38,802 bases of DNA, from the NCBI GenBank assembly GCA_002315745.1, contig DCID01000009.1, positions 1 through 38,802 on the forward strand. The letters are read 5' to 3'. Every line of letters begins with the position of its first letter. Position 1 is the first letter of the stretch. This stretch comes from Bacteroidales bacterium UBA1735 (GTDB lineage: Bacteria > Bacteroidota > Bacteroidia > Bacteroidales > Paludibacteraceae). The position numbers were made by a program, and so were the translations under genes. Below, piece after piece: positions 24,501-31,955 of the stretch. The notes under the pieces were generated by a model. The model had not been told where the DNA came from. It saw only the letters and a list, made by a program, of their open reading frames with translations, and searched no databases.

Positions 24501-24552
24501 GTGTCCTTATGCGAAATAGTAAATAAAACATTATAAACCAATTAAAACTTTA

Positions 24553-26406
24553 ATGATGATGAAAACAAAAATTTTAAATCGACTCTTCGTGCTCGCCCTG
24601 GCACTTATGAGCGTTAGTAGTGTATGGGGCGCGATAGAAATTACTTTTACTGCTGGCACAGACAAAGGATCAACATCGGTAACTAAAGACAACGTGCAAA
24701 TTACTTGTAGCAAGATGGATGGAACAACATATTATCAAACTTATAAATCAAGTTCCATTACTATTGAAACAACGAATAGTAGCAAGATTGTATCTATCGC
24801 ATTTACAACAACTGGTGGCAATTATACAGCAAATAATTATACAATCACATCAGGTGGTGGAGATTTAAGTAATGAGGTATGGACAAATTCCTCTGGCTCT
24901 GCAAAGGTGGTCTTAAAAGCATCTACCAATCAAGTTAGAATGAAAAATATTGTGGTTACGATTGCTGGGACAACAGTTAAACATGGCGTTAATTGGTATG
25001 TAAATGGAGAAAAGACCAAAACTGATTCTGTTGCCGAAGGTGGCTCAATTACCTTGCCTACTAATCCATCTGCACCATCATCTTGTAGCAGTAAGTCTTT
25101 CTATGGTTGGACAGAAACGGCTTCATATTCTAGTGAGACAACAGCACCGACAATTATTACAAATCCCACGATGGGTACATCCGATATAAACTACTATGCT
25201 GTGTTTGCGGATCCATTCACAAGGTCTTCAATTAGTGATATAGAATCTGGGAACGCAGTCTTAATTGTGTATGAAAGTAGTAATTTGGCAATTAGCTCTA
25301 CATCAACGGATGCTGGATATTTACACGGCTATGAAGTGACAATTCAGAATGATAAAATAGCATCTCCTTCTGCCATTGAAATATGGAAAATTAATAAAAG
25401 CGATACTAAATATACTCTTACTCAAGGTGGTAAATATTTTTATTGTAATAGCAGTGGTGACCTCTCTTGGAGTGAATCGTTAGATACTTGGTCTATCTCG
25501 GGGAATGCTACAAATGGGCATGTTTTGACAAGTACCAATGCAGCATCGTCATCATACCCTGTTCTAACAGCGTATAAAGACAATGATTTCGCTGGTGGAG
25601 CATCGGGAACCAGTTATTGTAAGTTCCAATTATTTGTATCTAAAAACTTCACAACCAGTTGCATGGCATGTACCGACCCAGATCCAATGACGATGGATGG
25701 TGAGTGTTTAACAAATGCGGATTATAGTTTGACAGAGAATTGCTTCACATCAGATAATACGAGTACGCCAGTCTTTATATGCACAAGTGACAATAAAACG
25801 TCTTGTACTATTAATGGTTCAACCTTCAACGCAAGTGCTGCTGGAACCTATACTATTAAGGCTACGCAAGTGGCAGATGGTACATATTGCGCCGTAGATG
25901 AATCATTTAATGTGGTCGTAACGGAGCCAACTTATAATGTAGTAGCAACTTCCAACAATACAGATTTAGGAACTGTGTCTATTGAAGGAATGGTGATAAC
26001 TGCTTCGCCAAAATCATGTGTAGGATATGCTAATCCTGCGTATACTGTTTCTCCAAATGGAAAGGCAACTGTTGAACAAGATGGTAATACCTTTACTGTG
26101 ACACCTACAACTAATTGCTCTATTCAAATTAACTTTGCAGAATTAACCAAAGATACGTATGTGGATCACTTGCAGGGTTACGATGATATTGTAAAATGTG
26201 GTTCTTACACTGCTCCGTCTTTAGATGACAAAACGGTCGTTACTACAGGAACAGATTGTAAGGAACTTCACTATCACTTTGCTGGTTGGGTAACGAGTAC
26301 TATTTCGAAAGGTAGTGAAGATGTACCTACTGGTATGATCACGGCTGGTACTGCAATGACGGCAAGTGGTGCAACGTATATAGCAGTTTGGGCAAAGCAA
26401 AAATAG
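24553..26406 (+). CDS. Secreted modular protein with a Listeria-Bacteroides (InlB B-like) repeat, possibly truncated
   Basis: About 617 residues; three consecutive ATG codons (24553, 24556, 24559) leave the start open. Signal peptide about 1-26 (LFVLALALMSVSSVWGA). Modules: a beta-sandwich of Ser/Thr-rich strands (about 28-140); an InlB-like repeat at about 145-215 (HGVNWYVNGEKTKTDSVAEG, FYGWTET, YYAVFA); and a domain starting SISDIESGNAVLIVYESSN. A Cys-rich stretch follows with an Ig-like segment (TYTIKATQVADGTYCAVDES), and a last InlB-like unit ends YIAVWAKQK. Such modules occur in long cell-surface proteins of Bacteroidales that end in a type IX secretion sorting domain; none is present. 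The 23-nt tail is duplicated after the stop. The gene is visibly more AT-rich than its neighbours, which may mean separate origin. Ligand unknown. Confidence 0.75.
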   Translation: MMMKTKILNRLFVLALALMSVSSVWGAIEITFTAGTDKGSTSVTKDNVQITCSKMDGTTYYQTYKSSSITIETTNSSKIVSIAFTTTGGNYTANNYTITSGGGDLSNEVWTNSSGSAKVVLKASTNQVRMKNIVVTIAGTTVKHGVNWYVNGEKTKTDSVAEGGSITLPTNPSAPSSCSSKSFYGWTETASYSSETTAPTIITNPTMGTSDINYYAVFADPFTRSSISDIESGNAVLIVYESSNLAISSTSTDAGYLHGYEVTIQNDKIASPSAIEIWKINKSDTKYTLTQGGKYFYCNSSGDLSWSESLDTWSISGNATNGHVLTSTNAASSSYPVLTAYKDNDFAGGASGTSYCKFQLFVSKNFTTSCMACTDPDPMTMDGECLTNADYSLTENCFTSDNTSTPVFICTSDNKTSCTINGSTFNASAAGTYTIKATQVADGTYCAVDESFNVVVTEPTYNVVATSNNTDLGTVSIEGMVITASPKSCVGYANPAYTVSPNGKATVEQDGNTFTVTPTTNCSIQINFAELTKDTYVDHLQGYDDIVKCGSYTAPSLDDKTVVTTGTDCKELHYHFAGWVTSTISKGSEDVPTGMITAGTAMTASGATYIAVWAKQK

Positions 26407-26426
26407 CAGTCTGGGCTAAAGCGCAA
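26380..26426 (+). repeat. Tandem duplication of the secreted-protein gene tail
   Basis: Unit 1 (26380-26402, 23 nt) encodes the last residues IAVWAKQK and unit 2 (26403-26426, 24 nt) encodes IAVWAKAQ followed by TAG, but in another frame. Unit 1 lacks one base relative to unit 2; with that base both units would be read in one frame. Confidence 0.8.
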
Positions 26427-26446
26427 TAGCCGTTGGCTTTTGTGTT

Positions 26447-26524
26447 AGTAGCAGTAGCGACGAGGTTGGTTTTTTATTTACGCGTTTGTAACCAATCTAA
26501 AATGTTGGTACTGCTACTTTTTTT
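26447..26524 (+). terminator. Long-stem terminator after the secreted-protein gene
   Basis: GTAGCAGTA (26448-26456) pairs perfectly with TACTGCTAC (26509-26517); an A-T pair extends it (26447/26518) and seven T follow. Inside the 52-nt loop region, GGTTGG can pair with CCAATC and TTAC with GTAA, giving a long branched or extended hairpin. Confidence 0.65.
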
Positions 26525-26734
26525 GCACTTTTTTGCTTAAATATTTCGGACGCCGCCTTGCTTCGCAATTCCCCCGAAATAGGGCGGGGCGAAGACTAAA
26601 TGCATAAAAAATAACTGTCGTCATTACCTGCCCTACCAAATGGCATCCTTATATGAGCAAGCTCCTAACGTGTGCCATTTATTATGTCAGAAGTTGAAAA
26701 TCAACTTTTTTTTGCATTTTTTGCTCAAATATTT
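26516..26734. repeat. Two 31-nt direct-repeat copies flanking a 157-nt palindrome-rich segment
   Basis: Copies at 26516-26546 and 26704-26734 both read ACTTTTTTT, GC, A/C, T6, GC, then AAATATTT, with about five mismatches ungapped. Between them are: ATTTCGG (26543-26549) with CCGAAAT (26574-26580); CTTCGC (26561-26566) with GCGAAG (26589-26594), which competes with the first; and AAATGGCA (26638-26645) with TGCCATTT (26673-26680). The stretch 26550-26594 is GC-rich, unlike its surroundings. No gene is seen in the 421-nt spacer 26407-26827. Confidence 0.65.
26691..26713 (+). terminator. Terminator-like hairpin before the ATPase promoter
   Basis: AAGTTGA (26691-26697), loop AAA, TCAACTT (26701-26707), running into a T-tract to 26713. 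The stem is AT-rich. It would insulate the downstream promoter at 26732. Confidence 0.5.
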
Positions 26735-26763
26735 GCATATATCAAAAAATAGTAGTACCTTTG
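26732..26763 (+). promoter_or_regulatory. Promoter for the DUF4143 ATPase
   Basis: TTTG at 26732-26735, 20-nt spacer beginning CATATATCAAAAAA, TACCTTTG at 26756-26763. The leader of about 60 nt carries an 11-nt direct repeat (GATTTTATAAA at 26769-26779 and 26784-26794). Confidence 0.75.
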
Positions 26764-26827
26764 CACCCGATTTTATAAAGTCTGATTTTATAAAACGTAC
26801 AAAGTTTATTAAATAGTATTTTAAAAT

Positions 26828-28102
26828 ATGGATAAGCAAATCTTAAAGCAAGTCATACTGGAGAACCAGGCGGAGATAGCAACCAAGCCGCTTTACAGGC
26901 GTTCATGTGACTTAGAAAACATGGGTTATGTGTTCGTAGGTGTACGTCGTGCGGGCAAGTCATATACTTTGTTTCAACGCATTCAACAGATGATAGAGGC
27001 GGGGCATCGTATAGAGGAAGTTCTATATATTAGTTTTGAAGATGAACGTTTGAATGGCTTTGAACAGGCAGATTTTCAACGACTAATGGAAGCCTACTCC
27101 GAATTATTCGATCATAAGCCAATGCTTTTCCTGGACGAAATACAAAATATCAATGGTTGGGAAAAGTTCGCTCGTCGTATGGCGGATGGTAAATATACCA
27201 TTTATATCACTGGTAGCAATGCCAAGATGCTCAGTCGTGAGATTATGACCACATTAGGAGGACGCTTCTTGGAAAAAGATATATACCCATTTAGTTTGAA
27301 CGAGGTGTTGGGGTATCGCCAAATTCCTTACAACCCACATAAACTCCTGACTACTCAAGGGAGATCTAAGGCCATAAAAGCTTACGATGAATATGTGAAT
27401 TGGGGAGGACTTCCTGAATCCATTGATCAAGTCAGCAAGCGAGATTATTTGAGCAGTACGTATCAAAAAATCTATTTAGGCGACATTGCTACTCGCAATC
27501 AGATCAACAATATCACAGCTTTGCGACTTATGATTAAGAAAGTGGCTGAAAGTGTATGCCAACCTATTTCGTATAATCGTTTAGCCAATATCGTTTCCAC
27601 TATTAGCGGCAAAGTGACGGTTCCTACTATCGTCAGTTACGTAAATTACTGCGAAGATGCATGGCTGCTACTGCGTCTAAGAAACATTGCGGTGGCATTG
27701 AGCGAAAAAGAAAGTATTTGCAAATACTATTTCGTGGACAATGGTATTTTGAACTTGTTCCTCATGGATGGTAAAACGGCACTTTTGGAAAATGTGGTTG
27801 CTATGCAATTGTTCCGTTTGTTTGGACATGATCGTGAAAATGATACCGTTTGGTTCTATAATAGCAATGGCCATGAGGTGGACTTTTATGTACCCGAGAA
27901 GAAGTGGGCGATACAGGTGTGCTATGCGATGGGAGATGAGGATACAGCCAAACGGGAGATAAGCGCGCTGACTAAACTCCCAAAGGTACTAGAATGTACT
28001 AGACGAACCATTTTTACTTACGATGAAGAACGCACCATCTCGGACGAATATGGCACTATAGAGGTCATCCCTACATGGAAGTGGCTATTAGAGAATTTGT
28101 AA
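26828..28102 (+). CDS. AAA-type ATPase with DUF4143 domain
   Basis: A 424-residue cytosolic protein. Walker A is VGVRRAGKSYT (about residues 37-47), Walker B is MLFLDEIQNI (about 98-107), and a sensor-like ITGSNAKML follows, as in the AAA_14 family. The C-terminal DUF4143 domain starts near residue 200 and contains DIATRNQINN, KYYFVDNGILNLFL and the Glu-Val-Asp segment NSNGHEVDFYV, which resembles a restriction-endonuclease-like core (E-V-D-F). Such proteins are common in many copies in Bacteroidales; their function is not established. It stands alone with its own promoter between a palindrome-rich spacer and the convergent rlmI gene (15-nt tail overlap). No partner gene is seen. Confidence 0.88.
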   Translation: MDKQILKQVILENQAEIATKPLYRRSCDLENMGYVFVGVRRAGKSYTLFQRIQQMIEAGHRIEEVLYISFEDERLNGFEQADFQRLMEAYSELFDHKPMLFLDEIQNINGWEKFARRMADGKYTIYITGSNAKMLSREIMTTLGGRFLEKDIYPFSLNEVLGYRQIPYNPHKLLTTQGRSKAIKAYDEYVNWGGLPESIDQVSKRDYLSSTYQKIYLGDIATRNQINNITALRLMIKKVAESVCQPISYNRLANIVSTISGKVTVPTIVSYVNYCEDAWLLLRLRNIAVALSEKESICKYYFVDNGILNLFLMDGKTALLENVVAMQLFRLFGHDRENDTVWFYNSNGHEVDFYVPEKKWAIQVCYAMGDEDTAKREISALTKLPKVLECTRRTIFTYDEERTISDEYGTIEVIPTWKWLLENL

Positions 28103-29323
28103 CACCAGTCCCTTGAGGTACTCACCTTCGGGGTGGTAGATGTTGATGGGATGGTCGGCGGGTTGGTGGAGTTGGTGCAGGATACGCACACGACGACCGG
28201 TGGCGGCTGCGGCGCTGAAGACTGCGAGACGGAACATGTCCTTGTCTATCGCCTGTGAGCAGGAGAACGTGAACAAGATACCGCCTGGACGAATCTGCTC
28301 GATCGCTTTCTGATTGAGGCGCTGATAACCTCGCAAGGCGTTCTTGATCGCATCCCGATGCTTGGCAAAAGCAGGCGGGTCAAGGATGATAAGGTCGTAC
28401 TTGTCTTTTATATCCGCCATGAACTCAAACGCCTCCTTGGCAAACGCTTCGTGGTTAGTGGCATTGGGGAAATTGCGTGCCACGTTCTTACGCACTAATT
28501 CGACCGCTTTCTCGCTCACATCGACGGAGTGTACCATGTTTGCACCACCGCGCAAGGCATAGACGGAGAATCCGCCTGTGTAGCAGAACATATTGAGCAC
28601 ATCGCGCCCCTTGGCATACCGCTCCAAGAGTGCCCGGTTATCGCGCTGATCGACAAAGAACCCAGTCTTCTGTCCATTGAGCCAATCAATGCGAAAATCA
28701 AGCCCATTCTCCGTACTCCAATACTCTTGATTGGTGATTTGTGATTGATGATTGGTGATGGTTGATTGGACGAGCCATCCGACTTTGTCGGTAGTAGGTA
28801 TATCTGCCTTGAAGGGCAATGTATCGTCGGACTTATAGTAGATATCGGTCACTTCGGGTACGGCTTTGAGAATAGCATCCGCAATTGTTTGCCGTACCAG
28901 ATGCATACCGACCGAATGGGCTTGCACCACCGCCGTGTGGGCATAGATGTCCACCACTAAACCGGGCAAGTTGTCGCCCTCTCCGTGAACGAGACGGTAG
29001 GTATTGTTGGGTTGATGGTTGGCGGTGAGCCCTAAACTTTGGCGCAGAGAGTAGGCAGATTGGATGCGGTCTGGATAGAAGTTATCGGGCAAGCGATCCA
29101 CACCGAACGCGAGCATCCGAACGGTAATAGAGCCAATCTGATAGTGGCCAACGCCTAACGCCTTATGCTGATGATCCGTCACCAAGACGGTTTCGCCTTC
29201 TTGCGGGGCGTCGTAGGGATAATCCTTATCTAAGACAATGCGTTCAATCGCACCCGAGAAAACCCACGGGTGAAAACGCAAGAGCGACTCTTCTTTATGT
29301 GGTTTGAGAATGATAGTGGTCAT
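28088..29323 (-). CDS. rlmI: 23S rRNA (cytosine1962-C5) methyltransferase RlmI-type
   Basis: A 411-residue class I methyltransferase. An N-terminal PUA domain (LKPHKEESLLRFHPWVFSGA) is followed by the EEHD-like middle domain and the Rossmann domain with VLNMFCYTGGFSVYALRGGA as motif I, SVDVSEKAVELVRKN, and the YDLIILDPPAFAKHRD motif. The family methylates C1962 in 23S rRNA in Escherichia coli. An unusual insertion, STITNHQSQITNQEY, at about residues 184-198 is made of a short DNA repeat (28727-28769) absent from the family pattern as I know it. Last gene of the long minus-strand run; the ATG overlaps the mutS stop by 4 nt. Confidence 0.9.
   Translation of the reverse strand: MTTIILKPHKEESLLRFHPWVFSGAIERIVLDKDYPYDAPQEGETVLVTDHQHKALGVGHYQIGSITVRMLAFGVDRLPDNFYPDRIQSAYSLRQSLGLTANHQPNNTYRLVHGEGDNLPGLVVDIYAHTAVVQAHSVGMHLVRQTIADAILKAVPEVTDIYYKSDDTLPFKADIPTTDKVGWLVQSTITNHQSQITNQEYWSTENGLDFRIDWLNGQKTGFFVDQRDNRALLERYAKGRDVLNMFCYTGGFSVYALRGGANMVHSVDVSEKAVELVRKNVARNFPNATNHEAFAKEAFEFMADIKDKYDLIILDPPAFAKHRDAIKNALRGYQRLNQKAIEQIRPGGILFTFSCSQAIDKDMFRLAVFSAAAATGRRVRILHQLHQPADHPINIYHPEGEYLKGLVLQIL
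28727..28769. repeat. Short tandem repeat inside rlmI
   Basis: Near-repeats of TTGATTGGTGA/TTGTGATTGATGA on the plus strand, in frame with the gene on the minus strand, encode the Thr-Asn-His-Gln-rich insertion. The length keeps the reading frame. Confidence 0.7.
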
Positions 29324-31923
29324 GATTTCGTTACTAGTTTCTTGATGTCAGACAGTTTATTGAGGGCATCGAGTGGCGTGAGGGTGTTAATATCCATGTT
29401 CGTTACCTCGTCGCGTATCTGTTCGAGTACGGGGTCATCGAGTTGGAAGAAACTGAGTTGCATCCCCTCTCGACTCTGCCCAATCTGCTGCATTCTCCCG
29501 TCGCCTTTCGCCTTCTCGCCATTCGCCTCCAACCCCTGTAATACCTGATTGGCGCGTTCGACAATAGACGCTGGCATACCTGCTAGTTTAGCCACATGAA
29601 TACCGAAACTATGTTCGCTGCCGCCGCGGGCTAACTTACGTAGGAAAATGATCTTGCCATTGGCCTCGCGCACGGACACGTTATAATTACGGATACGCTC
29701 GAAGGTGGCTTCCATCTCATTGAGTTCGTGGTAGTGGGTGGCAAAAAGGGTCTTAGCATGTCCCTTGTTCTCGTGGATATATTCGACTATCGCCCATGCG
29801 ATGGATATACCATCGTACGTACTTGTACCGCGCCCTAACTCGTCAAAGAGTACTAGACTGCGTTCGGAGAGATTATTCAATATCGATGCTGCCTCGTTCA
29901 TCTCCACCATGAATGTCGATTCACCCATGGAGATATTATCACTTGCACCCACGCGGGTGAAGATCTTATCCACTATACCGATGGACGCACTATCTGCCGG
30001 TACGAAACTACCCATCTGTGCCATCAACACAATAAGCGCCGTTTGCCGTAGGAGCGCTGATTTACCTGCCATATTGGGACCCGTCAGGATGATGATCTGC
30101 TGCCCATTATTGTCCAATAGCACATCGTTCGCCACATACTCTTCGCCTATTGGTAACTGCTGCTCGATGACCGGATGACGCCCTTGACGAATATCGATGA
30201 CGAGGCTATCATTAACCTCGGGGCAGACATACTTATGCATTGCCGCGGTGGTGGCAAAAGAGAGCAGACAGTCTAACTGTGCCAGCACGTTGGCATCCAA
30301 CTGCATCTGAGGCACATACTGGCACATAGCTAGCATGAGTTCGGTATAGAGACGATTCTCGATGATGAGTATCTTATCTTCGGCGGAGACGATCTTCTCC
30401 TCATATTCTTTCAGTTCCTGGGTGATATAGCGTTCTGCCCCCACGAGCGTCTGCTTGCGAATCCACTCTTGTGGCACTTGATCCTTGTAGGTGTTGCGCA
30501 CTTCTAGATAGTATCCAAACACGTTATTGAACCCTATCTTAAGACTTTGTATCCCGGTTGCTTCTATCTCGCGCTGCTGCAACCGCAGTAGGTACTCTCG
30601 GCCGTTGGATTGGATATCGCGTAACTCGTCTAACTCGCTGTCCACACCTCGTTGGAAGATGTTCGGTCTGCCCTGGGCAGCAGGTGGGTCTGGAACGACT
30701 TGCTGTAGGATACGGTCTCGAATAACTTCACAGGCATCGAGCTGATCACCGAGCATCTGCAAGTAATCATTATCTTGTGCATTCTCGCAGAGTTGTTTGA
30801 TCGGAGAGATAGCGGTTAACGCTTGCCCTAACTGTACCACCTCTCGCGGACTGATACGGCCGGTGGATACTTTGCTCACGATACGCTCTAAGTCCTGAAT
30901 AGTAGATAGCCGTTGCTTCAACTCCTCGCGGGCATCTGGGTAGCGGAAGAAATATTCGACTACCGATTGCCTATTGCGTATGGAGCGCACGTTCTTAAGC
31001 GGGAAAGCCAGCCACCGCCGCATGGTGCGACCGCCCATAGGAGTGAGTGTGTGGTCAAGTATATCGATGAGGGTGGTGCTTTCAGTAGTCTGCCCGCCTA
31101 ATAGTTCGAGGTTACGCACTGTGAAGCGGTCGAGCCATACATATTTATCTTCCTCGATACGGCTCAGGTGCTGGATATGTCCCGTCTGCAAGTGTTGGGT
31201 CATATCTAAGTATTGCAAGATACCGCCGGCGGCGATGATACCGAGTGGCAGTTGGTCAAGACCAAAACCCTTGAGGTTAGCGGTCTCGAACTGCTTATTG
31301 AGTCGATCGTGTGCCGACTGGTCGGTCAGCATCCAATCCTCCAATTCGAAGGTGAAATATTTATTGCCAAACTGCGCCTCAAATGCCTCTTTCTTACCAC
31401 GTAGGAAAAGCACTTCCTTCGGGGCGAAGTTGACGAGTAACTTGTCTATATAGTCTGACGAACCTTGTGCCACTAGGAACTCACCCGTCGATATATCCAA
31501 GAAACTGATACCTATCTCGCCCTTGCCGTAATGGAGCGCGGCGAGCCATGTGTTCTCTTTCTGGGTCAAGGTTGTATCGGAGTAACTGACACCCGGAGTG
31601 ACGAGTTCCGTTACACCGCGCTTGACCAGTTTTTTTGTCAGTTTGGGATCCTCTAATTGGTCACATATGGCTACACGTAAACCTGCTCGCACGAGTTTGG
31701 GTAGGTACGTATCTAACGCATGGAAGGGGAAACCTGCCATATCAATGGCTGCCACCGAGGCAGTACCATTGGATCGATGGGTGAGGGTGATATTAAGGAT
31801 CTTCGAGGCCTTGACTGCGTCCTCGCAATAGGTCTCGTAGAAGTCACCACATCGGAAGAGTAACATCGCATCCGGGTACTGTTCCTTGATGTCCCGGAAC
31901 TGTTTCATCATTGGCGTTTCCAT
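29320..31923 (-). CDS. mutS: DNA mismatch repair protein MutS
   Basis: An 867-residue MutS. The N-terminal mismatch-binding domain begins METPMMKQFRDIKEQYPDAM and has the Phe-x-Glu motif in GDFYETYCEDA. Connector, lever and clamp domains follow. The ATPase domain has Walker A GPNMAGKSALLRQ, the QMGSFVPA segment, GESTFMVEM, the Walker B region LVLFDELGRGTSTYDGISIAWA and FATHYHEL. The C-terminal linker contains a short repeat-coded stretch, GEKAKGDGR (29500-29530). MutS recognises mismatches and starts repair. It lies 4 nt overlapping rlmI and separated from the receptor gene only by the hexamer repeat. Confidence 0.97.
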   Translation of the reverse strand: METPMMKQFRDIKEQYPDAMLLFRCGDFYETYCEDAVKASKILNITLTHRSNGTASVAAIDMAGFPFHALDTYLPKLVRAGLRVAICDQLEDPKLTKKLVKRGVTELVTPGVSYSDTTLTQKENTWLAALHYGKGEIGISFLDISTGEFLVAQGSSDYIDKLLVNFAPKEVLFLRGKKEAFEAQFGNKYFTFELEDWMLTDQSAHDRLNKQFETANLKGFGLDQLPLGIIAAGGILQYLDMTQHLQTGHIQHLSRIEEDKYVWLDRFTVRNLELLGGQTTESTTLIDILDHTLTPMGGRTMRRWLAFPLKNVRSIRNRQSVVEYFFRYPDAREELKQRLSTIQDLERIVSKVSTGRISPREVVQLGQALTAISPIKQLCENAQDNDYLQMLGDQLDACEVIRDRILQQVVPDPPAAQGRPNIFQRGVDSELDELRDIQSNGREYLLRLQQREIEATGIQSLKIGFNNVFGYYLEVRNTYKDQVPQEWIRKQTLVGAERYITQELKEYEEKIVSAEDKILIIENRLYTELMLAMCQYVPQMQLDANVLAQLDCLLSFATTAAMHKYVCPEVNDSLVIDIRQGRHPVIEQQLPIGEEYVANDVLLDNNGQQIIILTGPNMAGKSALLRQTALIVLMAQMGSFVPADSASIGIVDKIFTRVGASDNISMGESTFMVEMNEAASILNNLSERSLVLFDELGRGTSTYDGISIAWAIVEYIHENKGHAKTLFATHYHELNEMEATFERIRNYNVSVREANGKIIFLRKLARGGSEHSFGIHVAKLAGMPASIVERANQVLQGLEANGEKAKGDGRMQQIGQSREGMQLSFFQLDDPVLEQIRDEVTNMDINTLTPLDALNKLSDIKKLVTKS
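29500..29530 (-). repeat. Short coding repeat in mutS (Gly-Glu-Lys-Ala-Lys)
   Basis: The gene-sense sequence GGCGAGAAGGCGAAAGGC is almost the same as one in the TonB receptor gene at 33508-33558 (GGCGAGAAAGCGAAAAGGC) and is read in the same frame in both genes. Confidence 0.7.
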
Positions 31924-31924
31924 A

Positions 31925-31955
31925 TCGTTGTCGTTGTCGTTATCGTTGTCGTTAT
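31925..31955. repeat. GTTGTC/GTTATC hexamer repeat between the receptor gene and mutS
   Basis: It fills the 28-nt spacer between the two genes and includes the receptor stop codon TAA. Positions 31927-31955 are identical to 8863-8891. The genes here read on the minus strand, so the repeat lies in the opposite orientation to transcription compared with the thrS/rnhB copy. Confidence 0.9.

Noticed and set aside
26531..26731. Insertion sequence in the 26.5-26.7 kb spacer
   Set aside because: No transposase frame and no clear terminal inverted repeats; only small palindromes, reported as a mosaic spacer instead.
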